64,000 bases of DNA from positions 78,255,524 through 78,319,523 of the forward strand of contig NC_079321.1 of NCBI RefSeq assembly GCF_029931775.1. The letters run 5' to 3'. Position numbers and translations under genes: made by a program. The DNA is from Euleptes europaea. Its lineage: Eukaryota > Chordata > Lepidosauria > Squamata > Sphaerodactylidae. Position 1 is the first letter of the stretch. The number at the start of each line of letters is the position of its first letter. Positions 11,754-23,944 of this stretch are shown here, piece by piece. The notes under the pieces were generated by a model that saw only the letters and a list, made by a program, of their open reading frames with translations, searched no databases and was not told the origin of the DNA.

Positions 11754-12015
11754 TCAGGTGTTGCTTTGCATGTTTGCAAAGGTGTTGCTTTGCAATTGTG
11801 TTGCTTTGCAGTTTTGCTTTGCAGTTGTGTTGCTTTGCAAACTTCTTAGCACCTGCCCCGCCCTTTGCATGTTGCAAAGGTGTTGCTTTGCAGTTGTGTT
11901 GCTTTGCAAACTTCTTAGCACCTGCCCCGCCCTTTGCATGTTTGCAAAGGTGTTGCTTTGCAGTTGTGTTGCTTTGCAGTTGTGTTGCTTTGCAAGCTTC
12001 TTTGCACCTGCCCCG
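11754..12015. repeat. TTGCTTTGCA minisatellite
   Basis: Copies of a ~70-85-base unit with a shorter inner motif GTGTTGCTTTGCA. GCACCTGCCCCG marks three unit ends at about 11848, 11920 and 12005. Open frames across it (such as 11737-12195) are simple translations of the repeat. Confidence 0.85.
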
Positions 12016-12425
12016 GACTTGCTCTCATCAGCTGTTTGTCGGGGCTGGGAGCTTTGTACGTGGGCGGCAAGCTCTGCTCAGAGATGCACATTAAGGGTGG
12101 GGGGACCCCTTTCGGGGCCCATATCTCAGCCCCCCGACCCAATCTTTACAAAACTTGGGGGGTCTGGCAAGAAGTGTCCTTTGAAACTCCGCTGAAAGTT
12201 TGGGACCTCTACCCCCAAAAATGCCCCCCCCCCAGAGCCACGGAAGGCACAGTTGTGTTTTTAATGGCTTTATTCGGACGATTTTTTCCCCCGAACTTTG
12301 AATTCCCGCCAAATTGCACGGACTCTAAGTGGGGGAGTTCGGACTTCGGCATATCCCGAATCTAAATGGGCTGAATTCAGCCGAATCCGAACTATACCGA
12401 ATTTTTTTTAATTCAACAGCCCTAG

Positions 12426-12923
12426 TTTGACATTTGCAAATTCCTAAATCTTAAAGCATGATGGGTACCTTACTTTTTGCAGTTTTCAGAGGAAGGAGTT
12501 TTCAATGGGAAAGGGAGCAACACATTTTTTGCCTGGCATAGGAGGTGGAGTTTCCAAGGGCATGTTGGTTTTTAGGGGAGAGGGTATGCACTACAAAGCC
12601 TTGTCTACCCAGGGGACATGCATTTGGATACCGGCTCCAAAGAACTCTGGAGGAGCAAGCAAAATTTGAGTCTACAAGTATAAACAAACTTCATTAATGT
12701 CGGAGTAATTTTGCTTCCTTGGACAGTTGGGGTGGGGGTGCAGAATGCCAACAGCAGTCACACATGTCTACAGTGGCAATTCAGAAGCGGGTGTTTATCA
12801 GCAAGGGGTTGATCGCCAGTCATCGGGTCAAACACCCAGAGCGCCTCCTCGGCGATCGCAGAAGTCAGAAGTTGCCTCCAGATCATTCTGATGTAAATGC
12901 TTCATCTTGAATGACAGCTGGGG
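12426..12923. other. No gene recognised
   Basis: Unique-looking sequence between the composite and a SINE piece. No splice-bounded open block was found. Confidence 0.4.
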
Positions 12924-13003
12924 AGGGGCCTGCAGCTCAGTGGCACAGCCTCTGCTTGGCACGGTGAAGGTCCCACGCAGTATAAGGCAGCTTCATGTGT
13001 GCA
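12924..13003 (+). repeat. tRNA-derived SINE, internally deleted
   Basis: CTCAGTGGCACAGCCTCTGC at 12939-12958 has a tRNA-like box A and anticodon-arm layout. It is joined to a SINE tail, CAGTATAAGGCAGCTTCATG. The body between head and tail is missing. It is too short and too changed to be a tRNA gene. Confidence 0.6.
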
Positions 13004-13127
13004 TAGGGCGACAGTAAGATGAGAGAATATGATGAATGTCCTATAGTGATCGTTCTTGGCATGGACTGCGTGCATGAACTGGAGGGGTCTCCCATTCCAA
13101 CATCTCTGGTGAACACCACTGTCAGTG

Positions 13128-13250
13128 TTTCCCCTCCCCCTTCCCTTCCCCCTGTAATCTCCTTTTTTAGGTGTGGTGACCAGAACTGCACACAGTATTC
13201 CAAGTGTGGTCTACATGTACAATGGCAGTATGAAATCAGCAGTTTCAATG
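13128..13250 (-). mobile_element. CR1 LINE fragment
   Basis: On the minus strand it encodes the RPHLEYCVQFWSPHLKK motif near the end of CR1 ORF2. Only about 120 bases remain. The same motif appears in the CR1 copy at 48625-49130. Confidence 0.8.
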
Positions 13251-13255
13251 TGTAG

Positions 13256-14154
13256 TCCTTGTCTAATTATGGTTAAAACGCAGAACTCCATGCCCAGGAT
13301 GAGTTGATGGTAGTAGCCAACTTTGCAGCCTGGAAGAGGGGAGTAACAGTATTCAATGGGAAGAGGGATATCCATGGCCACAAGCAGAAAGAGAGCTGGC
13401 GCATACTACGTACCTGACCAACCGGACTCAGGGACCTCAGCTTAGCAAGTCCGAGGGAGGCGGAGAGTCCATGTACATATGGCACAAGGCATTGTGGGAT
13501 TGTATGAAGCATTTATACACACAAAAAAATCAAGGAAATGGAATTTTAAACTCTAGTTCTGCACTGCTGTTTTCCTTTTTGCTTACAATTTGTACAGCAA
13601 GAGGAGAGAGGTTGCCAAGGCTGCACTATTGGAATCACCCCTAATGGAGAGAGCAGACTTTGTGGGTGGCAGCAACAAACAACCACCTGTAAACGTGCAC
13701 CCACCGGTTGCAATACTAATGGAATTACTATGCCAAAGTAGGCAATTGGGGGGGGAATGAGACAATTTCGAGTCAGTGCCCGGGCATGTCCGGGAGAGTG
13801 TTGTCAAATCACCAGCGAGGGAGCGACATCTAGAGGCCAGATGGAGCGAAGCAGCATCACGGCCAAAGTGGGTGGGGTTGGGCGTAGTTGGGGCGGTGAG
13901 TCACGAGAGGAATGGAAGGGGAAGGACGAGGGAGCAGAGGTAAGTGGTGCAGAATACTGCGCAGTTCTTCCCGAGAAAAATCAAAACTGCTTCGGGATGG
14001 GGGAAAGGTACGCTTCCATGAAAACGTAATTTAAATTGGAGGGTTTTTTTTGCTCTATGGCAAAAGAGAAGCAAAATCTACCGTGAAAAATGCCCCTATG
14101 CCAGCCTGCACATCAGTTTGGATGCTAGCACATCAGGTCACAAAGCAATGCAGG
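13256..14154. other. No gene recognised
   Basis: Mixed sequence; a G-rich part at about 13750-13950 has short open frames without domains. No repeat family was assigned. Confidence 0.4.
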
Positions 14155-14359
14155 TAGGGTTGCCAACCTCCAGGTGCTAGCTGGAGATCTCCTGCTATTA
14201 CAACTGATCTCCAGCCAATAGAGATCAGTTCACCTGGAGAAAATGGCCGCTTTGGCTATTGGACTCTATGGCATTGAAGTCCCCCCATCCCCAAACCCCG
14301 CCCTCCTCAGGCTCCACCCCAAAAATCTCCTGCCAGTGGCGAGGGACCAGGCAACCCTA
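14155..14359. mobile_element. MITE, GGTTGCCAACCTCCAGG family
   Basis: A ~205-base element starting AGGGTTGCCAACCTCCAGG and ending in the inverted form GGCAACCCTAA. The core holds the paired segments GATCTCCTGCTATTACAACT and ATAGAGATCAGTTCACCTGG. There is no coding capacity. The inverted ends suggest a non-autonomous DNA transposon; the superfamily is not determined. Confidence 0.75.
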
Positions 14360-14360
14360 A

Positions 14361-14899
14361 GCACAGGCCATTTTGCAGCTGCATGCCAAGGTAGCAGCTG
14401 AGATCATTGCTCTTCCTGGAATATAAGCCAGCAGTGGGGGCAGTTAAGTTTCAGTCCAGGAAAGGCAAAGCAGTTTTTGCAACTTGCTCACAAAAAGCAG
14501 TTTTCGCTGGCCACATAAAGTGAGGCTGAGGTTACTTAAAAAACAAATTCACAGGGTGCCGGACTGCTATACTCTTCTGTACAACTTTCCTCACAAGGAG
14601 ACTGATCTTGTAAAGGCTGTAACTGGGCAATTCAATGGTTCAAGGAGTTTCATGAAACAATATAAAAGATGCAATTCTGTTGGGGCAAGCAATTACTTTC
14701 AGCTTTTGAAACAAAAATGGGATTCAGGGCAAATATACCCTGTGTTTACAGATACTTTTATTTCCAGTTAGGGACTTCCCTTGAACAGCATGTATCCATT
14801 TTGTTACTGCATCCAGTAACAAAATGTATCCATTTTGCCACAAGTATCCATTTTGTTACTGCATCCAGACTGAAATATTGCAGTGTTCTTGACATGTTC
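14361..14899. other. Mostly unclassified; short tandem duplication
   Basis: TATCCATTTTG with TTACTGCATCCAG is repeated at about 14790-14870. A plus-strand frame at 14484-14771 has no recognised domain. Confidence 0.4.
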
Positions 14900-15041
14900 A
14901 GAAGCTTCAATCAGTTCAAAATACAGCAGAACCCTGACTGGAATAAGCCATTGAGAACATATCTACACAGTACTAAAAGATCTTCACTGGCTGCTTATTT
15001 GCTTCTGAGCACATCTGAGACTACTATCTTTATCTTCAAAG
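14900..15041 (+). mobile_element. L2-like LINE remnant
   Basis: The block CACTGGCTGCTTATTTGCTT, followed by a decayed ...FIFKGL frame, resembles the LHWLPV..RxxFK.L.LTYKAL stretch at the C-terminus of L2-type ORF2. The hAT at 15050 interrupts this remnant. Low certainty. Confidence 0.35.
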
Positions 15042-15049
15042 GCTTAAAT

Positions 15050-15475
15050 CAGAGGTGGGGAACGTCAGGCCCGGGTGCCGTATAAGGCCCGCTAACTCAT
15101 TTGGTCTGGCCCTTTGTGGGTCCTGGCAGATCTCTAGCTCACAAGGATCTAAGACTGGTGATCCGCCCCCTCCTGCAGCCAGGAATAGCCTCTATTTAAG
15201 GTGGATGTGAGTTTGTTTTGCCGAGAAAAGGAACCTTCTTTCCCCCTTGCAGAAGAGTCATTAGCTATGGAGCTGCTAGGACCGCCCAAGAAACTATGTT
15301 AACCCTTTCCCACCTGGGCTGTGGAGAAACGTATTTCCTCTGTATTACAAGAGGGCTAGGGGCGGAAGCGGCAACAATGGAGGGGTTAAAAGGGGCAGGG
15401 GCAGAATGTGCGGCCCGCGAATGGTGTTATAAATATCCAAATGGCCCTTGGCAGAAAAAAGGTTCCCCACCCCTG
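15050..15475. mobile_element. Non-autonomous hAT element
   Basis: Ends CAGAGGTGGGGAACGTCAGG and ...GGTTCCCCACCCCTG are imperfect inverted repeats of hAT type. Perfect 8-base duplications GCTTAAAT lie directly outside (15042-15049 and 15476-15483), the hallmark length for hAT insertion. There is no transposase. Its two ends match the two ends of the larger element at 37883-39199, which sits in the opposite orientation, so both belong to one family. Confidence 0.93.
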
Positions 15476-15483
15476 GCTTAAAT

Positions 15484-16207
15484 GCTCACAGTTGCTCACA
15501 GTTAAGGTCAGCAGCCAAGCCTGACTCTGTGCTCTCTGTGTACTATTACTCTCCAAGGTATGGTTTGGGTCAAATTGTTGGTTTTTCTCCTTAAAAAAAT
15601 GATTTAAGATTTGAAGTTAGCCATTGCAAGGAGTTTTGTGTATGACTCATGTGATTCTGGAGAGCGGAGGAGGAACCTGGCATTTTCTGCAAATCCAATG
15701 TGTATTCTTGGATCTCTAGTAAAGGGATCTAGCTTATTTTTGATTCTGGTAGATAGGAATGAACCACTGTGTGACTCAGAGATGGGTTCCACAATATCTG
15801 ACTTAGAAGTGCAGTACTGTACAGTGTTTGCTACTTCTCAATATGTTTAGCCAAATGCTTTAAAAAGCACTCTCTAATAATTTGCTCTGTTTTTTTTATT
15901 TGAAGCCAGTTTCAACAGGCTAAGGGTCTTTCAGGAAAGATCCATGTTCCTGAAAGTAAGTATTTGTGAATATTACAATTTATTGGGGTTATCATAGAGT
16001 GCCCTCCAGTGCCTGGATACCTCTCCCTTTCCTCTCATGCATTTTTGTATCTTGGACTAGATTCAAATGCCTGCTTTTACCAGAATGCAGCATGAAACGT
16101 CCAGGGTAATTCAAGTCATGTGTTGCCCTAACTTTCTTTTGAGTGCATCTTTGATACTGAGCTTTAAGAGAGCTTGCCTGATTAGATTACTTTTAATAAA
16201 AGTGTTA
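15484..16207. other. No feature recognised
   Basis: Sequence without a recognised gene or repeat. Small frames at 15604-15850 overlap on both strands and show no domain. Confidence 0.4.
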
Positions 16208-16733
16208 TGTGTGAGATTCTCCAGCCAACCTCGGCAATCCCAAAAAGTCACTCGCTCAGACAGGCAGGTCTAAAGCAGGTAAACATTTATTCAGGAGCTG
16301 CAGATACAGCATAAGCAATCCACAGGTTCAAAGCTGCTAATGATGAACCAAACTACAAAGCATAACTTTAAGCACAGAGTCATCCCAGGTGCAAAACCAA
16401 GCGGCCTGGGAATTAGGAGATAACGGTGCCTGGTAGGAAGTAGGGAGGGAGAAAGCCATAATACTGAAGTTGCCTGCTAGAGACTCAAAGTCAGAGCAGG
16501 GGGGGAGGGAAGGAGCGGGGACAGCTTGAACAGTTAAGAGAAACAAAACCAAAGGATAACACTTGAACAGAAATGGGCCTCACTCATGTCAAGAGCCTGC
16601 CTGGACAGCATGAGCATGACTCCTGACAGTTTGAACCTTTCAGAGAAACAAAACCACGAGATACACTTGAACAGCAAAACCAATAGGTACACTTGAACAG
16701 AAATAAGCATGACTCTTGGCATGGCTCTTGACA
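16208..16733 (-). repeat. LTR of Gypsy element A
   Basis: About 525 bases beginning TGTCAAGAGCC and ending ...CTCACACA on the minus strand. The polypurine tract directly abuts it, which fixes it as the 3' LTR. Confidence 0.75.
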
Positions 16734-19274
16734 TTCTGCCCCCCTTAAGACCCCCCTCCCAGGTCCGAGACAGGTCGAGGCTTGTGGGGGTAGGCATCAT
16801 GAAATTGTCGTACCAGACGGGGGGCTGCTACATGTGCTGGTCCCAGATGTTTCCAACATACCAAATAGAACAACTTCCCTTTTTCAGTTTGGAATCAAGG
16901 ATTTTAGATACTTCCAGATGCACCTCCCCTCCCACCACTGTTGGTACCTCGGGCTTAGGTTCTGGGTGGAATTGGGGAGCCACTACATAGGGCTTGAGAA
17001 GACTGATATGAAACACTGGGTGGATTCCTCTAAGGGCTTTGGGAAGCACTAGCTCTACAGCCACTTCGTTAATCACTCTTGTAATGGGATAGGGACCTAC
17101 ATACTTGTCACTGAGCTTTTTACACGGTCGTAGAGTCTGAAGGTTTTTGGTGGACAGGTAGACTTGATCCCCCACCTTAAAGTCCCACCCCGGGGAACGA
17201 TGTTTATCTGCATGCTCTTTGTATTTGCGTTTAGCTCGCTCCAGATTTTTCTGGAGCCAAGGCCATGTGTTCTGAACCACCTGCACCCAATCTCCCACTT
17301 CACCTTTCATCCCCTCCTCCTGGAGTAGTTCTACGTTCACAAAGGGTCCAAAATCCTTGCCGTACACCACCTGGAAGGGACTGTACCCCGTAGACGAATG
17401 AGGAGCATTATTGGATGCATATTCAGCTAAAGGCAGCAAATCCACCCAATCATCCTGGTGATAGTTCACATAACAGCTCAAATAACATTCCAACACAGAA
17501 TTAACTTGTTCCGTCTGTCCATCCGTCTGAGGATGGTGTGCCGAAGACAAACCTTGTTCTACCCCATTAGTTTTAAAAAAGCTTTCCAGAACTTAGCCAC
17601 GAATTGGACCCCCTGTCGGAGATTATCTTGCGTGGGAACGAGTGATGTTTCATCACGTGTGTAACAAACATGCATGCCAGCTTCTGGGCTGTCGGTAAGC
17701 CCGTACAAGGAACAAAATGCACTTGCTTAGAAAATAAGTCTGTCACCACCCACAACACCGTCTTCCCTCGGCTGGTGGGAATATCCATAATAAAGTCCAT
17801 GGCAATGACCTCCCAGGGAACTGATGGGACTTCCAAGGGTTTGAGGAGTCCTGGGGGCTTCCCCATAAGTCTTTTAGAGGTTGCGCAGGTGGGGCAACTG
17901 CGCACGAAAAGGTCCACATCAGTTCTCATGCCCAGCCACCAAAATTGACGCCTCAACAAATGCAAAGATTTGACAAACCCAGAATGTCCTGCGGTTTTTG
18001 CCCCATGAGGCATCTCCAACACCTCCCTCTGAACAGTTTCCGGAACATACAGTTTCACCCCATGAAACCACAACTCCCCTCGGCGAGTGAGAGCTTGAGG
18101 AAGCTTTTGGCCCCCTTCTTCCTGGCGCAGCTTCGGCCACCCTCGCACGGAAAGCCTCTGGGAGTCCACTTGCCGGGTTTGAATCCACTGTTCGGCTCTG
18201 AGCACGAGTGACCACGGCCAATTACGGCACCTCCCCCCAGTGCTCCGGAGTGAATAAGGAATCTACGGGGTGGTCGATTTGACTGCGGTATTGGGGGAGT
18301 TGGGACAATGCATCAGCCAGACAATTTTCTTTCCCTGGAACATATTTCAACACAAATTGAAACTTGGCAAAGAACTCTGCCCAACGAGCCTGTTTGGCAG
18401 ACAATTTTCTAGACCCTTTTAACGCCTCCAAATTTTTGTGATCGGTCCAAACCTCAAAAGGAATGTCAACCCCTTCCAAAAAATGTCTCCAGACCATGAT
18501 GGCATGTTTCACGGCCTCTGCCTCCTTTTCCCAAATAGCCCAGTTTTGTTCAGCTTGAGAGAATTAGAAAAATATGCACATGGTTGCAATTGGCCACCCT
18601 CACCCATTTGTAAGAGTGCCCCTCCCATGGCAACATCTGAAGCGTCCACCTGAACAATGAAAGGTTTTTCACAATCAGGGTGTTTCAACACTGGTTCGGA
18701 CGTGAACAACTGTTTTAGTGTGTCAAACGCTTGTTGACATTCAGGAGTCCAAAGAAACCGGGCAGATGTCAGCATGGCTGCAGACCCCTTTCCTTTTGTT
18801 TGTAGAAGAGAGGTGAGGGGCAAGGCTACTTGCACAAAGTCATTAATAAAATTGCGGTAGAAATTAGTGAAACCGAGAAATTGCTGCAGTTGTTTGCGAG
18901 TAGTGGGGACTACCCACTCCACCACAGCTCTAACCTTTTCTGGGTCCATAGCGAGTCCCTGCTGCGACACTATATATCCCAGGAATGTTATGGAAGATTG
19001 ATGAAAGTCACATTTGGAAACCTTGGCGTACAATTAGTGGGCACGCAACCGACTTAAATCTTCCTTCACTAGAGCCACATGCTTGTCCATGGTTTTTGGT
19101 GTATATTAAAATGTCGTCCAAATAAACAATCACTCCTTTGAACAATAAATAATGCAACACCTCATTAATCATTTGCATGAAGACACTCGGAGCCCCTGTC
19201 AATCCAAACGGCATTACTAAATATTCAAACATTCCAAAGCAACTAGAGAAGGCAGTCTTATGTTCATCTCCTTC
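16208..19274 (-). mobile_element. Ty3/Gypsy chromovirus fossil (element A), partial
   Basis: LTR retroelement copy on the minus strand. Parts from its 3' end inward are: LTR 16208-16733; a purine-rich tract next to it (AAGGGGGGCAGAA on the minus strand, at the expected place for a polypurine primer); integrase with a C-terminal chromodomain-like tail (about 16830-18100, motifs HHPQTDGQTEQVN and LLKPYV); RNase H (about 18220-18750, VDASDVAMGG and WTDHKNLEALKG); and reverse transcriptase (about 18750-19274, [10 protein letters not shown] and YLVMPFGL). Gag and protease are not seen. The copy is old, with several breaks. Another Gypsy element is inserted at its right end. Confidence 0.9.
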
Positions 19275-19519
19275 TGTCAGCTCCAGGCCCGGGAGCGTAG
19301 TTGTCCTCCAAGGTTGTTGCTCAGAAGGTTGTTATGACTGCTTGCTCTCCGTTGGTGTGATAACTGTAATCTGTCATGGGAACCAGGCTTGGCTTGGTAT
19401 TCAACTGTACCTTTGGTTTTCTGTATATGTTCCAACCTTCTGTATATGTTCCAGCCTCTTAGAATACCCTGTCTGGACATTTGGTGATTGGGATTCAACA
19501 GGTGAACTCAGATCTTACA
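19275..19519 (+). repeat. 5' LTR of Gypsy element B
   Basis: Runs TGTCAGCTCC...ATCTTACA, about 245 bases. It is related to the solo LTR at 45398-45720 (TGTGAGCTCC...ACCTTACA), with shared internal blocks such as CTGTAATCTGTCATGGGAAC. Confidence 0.75.
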
Positions 19520-22500
19520 TTAGGACTCTACTCTGATTCCTTTATTCTCAAAGGCCTTCATCATTTTGTTTTATTTCTTTGTTTTGGTTTTTGGGGGAAA
19601 TGATGCTGAAGCCTCTTCCCTGAGTTCTGCATGGCGGCAGCAGCTGAGTTCACCCTTTCCCCTGGAGGGAGGGATGACTGGTCGTCCCAGGAGGGGAGAC
19701 CCAGGACAGTTACAGCTAGAGAAGTGCTTCACCAACTCCTTCGAGAGGAGGTGAGAATACAGACCCTGCGCGCCTGAGAGGAGGCTGTGGGAAAGGACTT
19801 CCAGCGACCCATCCTGGAGGGAGATTCCTTGCATTGGGCCGTGGGCTCAGGAGAGGCCGCGGGTGTGGAGGTGGATCTAAGGCGACACTGAAGCCTAGAC
19901 AGGAGTTCCCGAACTCCGCAGTGGAAGGAGTCCTGCCGGCAGCGCAGCGCAGAGAGGTTGAGGGGCAGTAGGGACAGACTATTGGATCAGTACTGCCGTG
20001 TGAGTGAGAATGCAGCCAGGGGTAATGGATCTCTCCTGGAGGGCCCCGATCCCGTATCCTTATCTCTCATGGAGCGAGTAGAGACGGCAGGTCCTACTCA
20101 ACCCAGTTTTCGCCAAGAGACGGAACGATCGTTTGCTGAAGCAGTTGATGCCCGGGCCGCTGAGCTGGAGGCACTGGCAGCCACACGGGCATTCGGAGCA
20201 CAACCCAAGGGTCCGGCGACGCCTGACACGGATGAGGGGGACTGGACGTTCCACTCGCTACCCTCATTTTATGACCTTCCGAGCAGGGAGGACACAGACG
20301 AAGTCCAACGTCTGCGTGCTCAAAACCAGGCATTGCAGGAGTACATGGCTCGGATGCAGAATCAAATTGATTTAATGGGGCAGGACTTAGGCGAGATGCA
20401 GCGGGTGCAAACTCTTGTACCGACCCCGCTGCCGCCTGGACAACCAACTCAGCCAGGTTTGCTGTTCCCACCTGCGTCAGGTGGGTCACAGCGGACCTCT
20501 GCTCTGCTCCCCCCAGCTCCACAGCTGGGAGCACCCCAGTCGGTATTACCTGGGGTGCTCGGACAACCGGGGGTGCCGATGCCTGGAGGTTTGGCGCCAC
20601 GGCAACCAAGAGGGCTGCAGCCTGGAGCAGGGGGACCCGCTCTGCCACCCAGAGGTGTGGGACCGATGCCTGCAGCACCGGAACTACCAGGGGCGTACAT
20701 TCAACCATGGCTACAGCCCTTGACTCCACCGTTTGCCCTGCCAATGACTTTTGATGGGTCTGATGAAACTCTTCCCTGCTTTTTGCACCAAGTGGATAGC
20801 TTTATGAGGGAACAGGGACATATCTTCCCCACGGAAGACAGTCGGGTTAGGTTTGTCTCGTCCCTCTTGGAAGGCGCGGCAGCAGAGTGGATGATCCAAC
20901 AATTTGGTAACCCGACCCAATCCGTTCAGACCCTAAACGACTTTATGTGGGTGCTATGAAGACACTTTGAGGACCCTTTCTGGAGTGAAAAGGCTAAGGC
21001 TGCCATTCTTCAACTGCACCAAGGCACTAAGTCGGTCAGAGAGTATGCCAGCGAGTTCCAATGGCTCGCTAGTAGAATTATGGACTGGAGTGAGGCCACC
21101 CAGGTACAGCACTTCTGAGAAGGATTGCAACCTGAAGTGCTGTACTAGACTTACATGCAGAGGGATCCACTTACACTCGAAGAATGGATTCTGCTTGTGG
21201 AAGAAGTGGAATGCTGGCGGCAAAACCTCTCCCTTTCTAGATAGAGAGCTAAGGGAGTGGAACCATGGCAGGAGCGGGCAACCTCAAAGATGCCCGCACA
21301 GCCACCACAGAGGATGGTGGCTCCCGTGACTGAGCGAGTCCAACGGATCCAGAGCGGTGCCTGCCTCATCTGTGGAGTTGTGGGCCATTTTGCCATGGTC
21401 TGCCCGGTGCGATCTGAACGGCCAAAGTCGAGCTCCCGTCAGGAGAGTCTGGAACGAAAGGGAGGAAGCAACCATCGGTAAGCCGTCAGCGGAAGCAAGG
21501 TTCCTGCAAGGTCTCCTGCCATGGACCTTGCCTTCTCATCATTTGACCCCTCCTGGTCTCGGATTATAAATGCTGCCGTCCCAAACGAGGACAATGCGGA
21601 TTCCTCGGATGAAGAGGAAACCCAAGAGGTTTTGGCCCTGAACCTGGTCCCAACGGGTGACCAGTCAACTGAACGACCACCGCAGACCCTTGTACCCGTA
21701 CAAACAAAACGTCCATTAATGGTTAGAGATGTGGAGGACACGATGTATCTCGACGTCATTTTGCAGCATCACAAGGGGCCCCCCCAAATAACTGTCAAAG
21801 CCTTAGTAGACTCTGGGTACGCCCGCACTCTAATTAATGAGGACACCTTCAAGGCTTTAAAAGTGAAAGCCGTACCCTGCCCCAACCCATTCAATTCGCC
21901 CAGATGGATAGTAGTGGCTTTAAGGGGGGGCTGGTTAACCTACGGACAAGTGGAGTCGCCATGGGAGTGGGGGATCACTGGGAGCAAATACACTTTACCA
22001 TTGCGCCAGGCATTCGGTTTGCAGTAGTCTTAGGGGCAAACTGGCTATTTGGGCACGGTCCCACTATTGACTGGGTAGCAAAAACAATTGAGTTCGCTCA
22101 GCTGCAATGCGAACGTCACTGAAGGGAGGTGGCAGTCAAGGTTCCTGTCTTGACGGCAGAGGTCGGGGGTGCATCCAACATCTCCCAATTACCCCCCGAG
22201 TATCTGGATTTTGCTGACGTTTTTGATGTTAAAGAGTGTGACGTTCTACCCCCCCCCCACCTCAAGACGGACTGTGCTATTGAGGTGGTGGGGGAAGAAG
22301 CTAACAAAGAGTAAGATTTATCCTATGAATCCTAAGGAAAAAATGGTACTGAAAGACTTTATTGACAAGAATCTGGCATGGGGCTTTATCCACCCTTCCA
22401 CGGCTCCCCACTTCGCTCCTTCCTTCTTTGTGCGTAAAAAGACAGGGGACTTGCGACTCTGTATAGACTTTAGCAAACTGAATGCGGTCACCCAAACCAA

Positions 22501-23234
22501 TGCCTACCCCATCCCCCTCATCCCGGACCTCTTAAGCCAACTAAAAGAAGGGCGCATTTTCACTAAACTGGACCTGGTGGAAGCGTATTATCTCATTCGT
22601 ATTCGGGAGGGGGATGAGCCATTAACTGCCTTTTCTAGTTGCTTTGGGATGTTTGAATACCTCGTGATGCCCTTCGGATTGAAAGGAGCTTCGGGGGGTC
22701 TTCATGCAAATGATTAATGAAATCCTTCATGACTTGTTGTATAAAGGAGTGGTGGTTTACTTAGGAATGTAAATGGGAATGTAAATGACATTCTCATTTA
22801 CTCCCAAATGTTGGATGAACATGTTACTTTGGTCAAAGAGGTTTTGCAACATCTCAGAGAAAAACACCTCTATGCTAAGGTTTCCAAATGTGAGTTCCAT
22901 AAAAAAGAACTAACTTTTCTGGCATACAGGATTTCGCATCAAGGGTTAACCATGGACCCGGACAGGCGGTGGTGGATTGGGAGCCGCCAACTACTCGCAA
23001 AGAGGTGCAAAGATTTCTCAGTTTCGCTAACTTTTACCGGAATTTCCTCAGCAATTTTGCACAGGTGGTGCTTCCAATTACTGATCTCCTAAAAACCAAG
23101 GGGAAGGGGGTTGCTGCTACCCAGCCTTCCGCAAAAATTGACTGGACCCCGGAATGCCAGGTAGCTTTTGAGACTATGAAACATTTGTTTACGACCGAAC
23201 CAGTGCTGAAGCATCCGGATTGTGGCCGCCTGTC
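19275..23234 (+). mobile_element. Ty3/Gypsy fossil (element B), inserted in element A
   Basis: Plus-strand LTR retroelement copy. Its 5' LTR (19275-19519) begins exactly where element A's reverse transcriptase stops. Parts in order are: gag (about 19950-21480) with a proline-rich region, a capsid-like segment (PMTFDGSDETLPCFLHQVDS) and a CCHC knuckle CLICGVVGHFAMVC; protease (about 21700-22080, ALVDSG motif); and reverse transcriptase running toward RNase H (about 22130-23230, [14 protein letters not shown] and YLVMPFGL). The gag resembles the Sushi/PEG10-related branch. No integrase or 3' LTR is seen in this orientation. It is broken, with several interruptions. Confidence 0.88.
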
Positions 23235-23944
23235 CCCCGTCGCTCTAGACCAGAAGGCAGGGCATTGTTATTCAACTCTGTTAGGCATTCATGGATCAAA
23301 GCATCATGGAAGGAACTGGGCAGCCCCTCCAGGACGACAGGTTCGCTCACTGCTGGGGACTGGGCTGAGGTGTTACCGTTAGCATCTCCGAGCGATGGTG
23401 GAGGAACAGGAGGGGTAGCCCCGTCAGTGGGCGGAGAGGAGTTACTCACGGTCTGGGCTCGCCGCACTTGAGAGCGTGCTTAAACTGCCAAGGTGGGTAG
23501 GATACCTCTTTGCTCAGGAGTAAACAGAGATTCGGTGGGGTGCTCCATCTTCACTGGGTATTGCGGGAGCCGGGAAAGAGCATCAGCTAAGAGGTTTTTC
23601 CTGCCCGGAATGTGTTTGATTACAAAACGAAACTGAGAAAAAAAATCTGCCCATCTAACTTGTTTTGCGGTGAGCTTGTGAGTCCCGGTTAAGGCCTCAA
23701 GGTTCTTGTGATCCGTCCACACCTGGAAGGGGGCTTCAGAATCTTCAAGAAAGTGTCTCTAGACTGTCAAAGCGTGTTTCACCGCTGCTACTTCTTTTTC
23801 CAAAATGGGCCAATTAAGCTGAGCTTGGGGGGGGGGGAAATTGAGAAATAGGCACATGGGTATAAATGGCCGTCCTCACCCTCTTGCAAAAGGGCCCCTC
23901 CCATGGCAACTTCAGAAGCATCTACTTGGACAATGAATGGGCGG
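23235..23944 (-). mobile_element. Ty3/Gypsy fragment with RNase H
   Basis: Minus-strand remnant with RNase H motifs FIVQVDASEVAMGGALL and WTDHKNLEALTGTHKL, then the linker that leads to integrase in this family. It is related to, but distinct from, element A. It directly abuts element B (opposite strand) and an LTR piece on its right. Broken and partial. Confidence 0.8.

Larger units (their letters stand above)
8947..12425. mobile_element. Composite with long terminal inverted repeats
   Basis: The left end starts CTAGGGCTGTTGAATTAAAA (8947). The right end is its reverse complement, finishing at 12425. The inverted arms run about 250 bases (8947-9195 and 12177-12425) and differ at scattered positions. 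The arms contain sub-terminal motifs such as ATTCGGTATAGTTC and ATTCGGCTGAATTC. No transposase is seen inside. The interior holds further repeat fragments, satellites and a partial end of a related family near 10378 (CTAGGGCTGTAGATTCGGTT). It looks like a non-autonomous DNA transposon that captured or was filled by other repeats, or two copies in opposite orientation. Confidence 0.7.

Noticed and set aside
11754-12015. Regularly spaced repeats that could suggest a CRISPR array
   Set aside because: The units are adjoining, with no unique spacers, and the genome is vertebrate.
12939-12990. Possible tRNA gene
   Set aside because: A tRNA-like head without a closed cloverleaf, fused to a SINE tail.
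20094-20744. 216-codon minus-strand open frame
   Set aside because: Antisense shadow of the Gypsy element B gag region.
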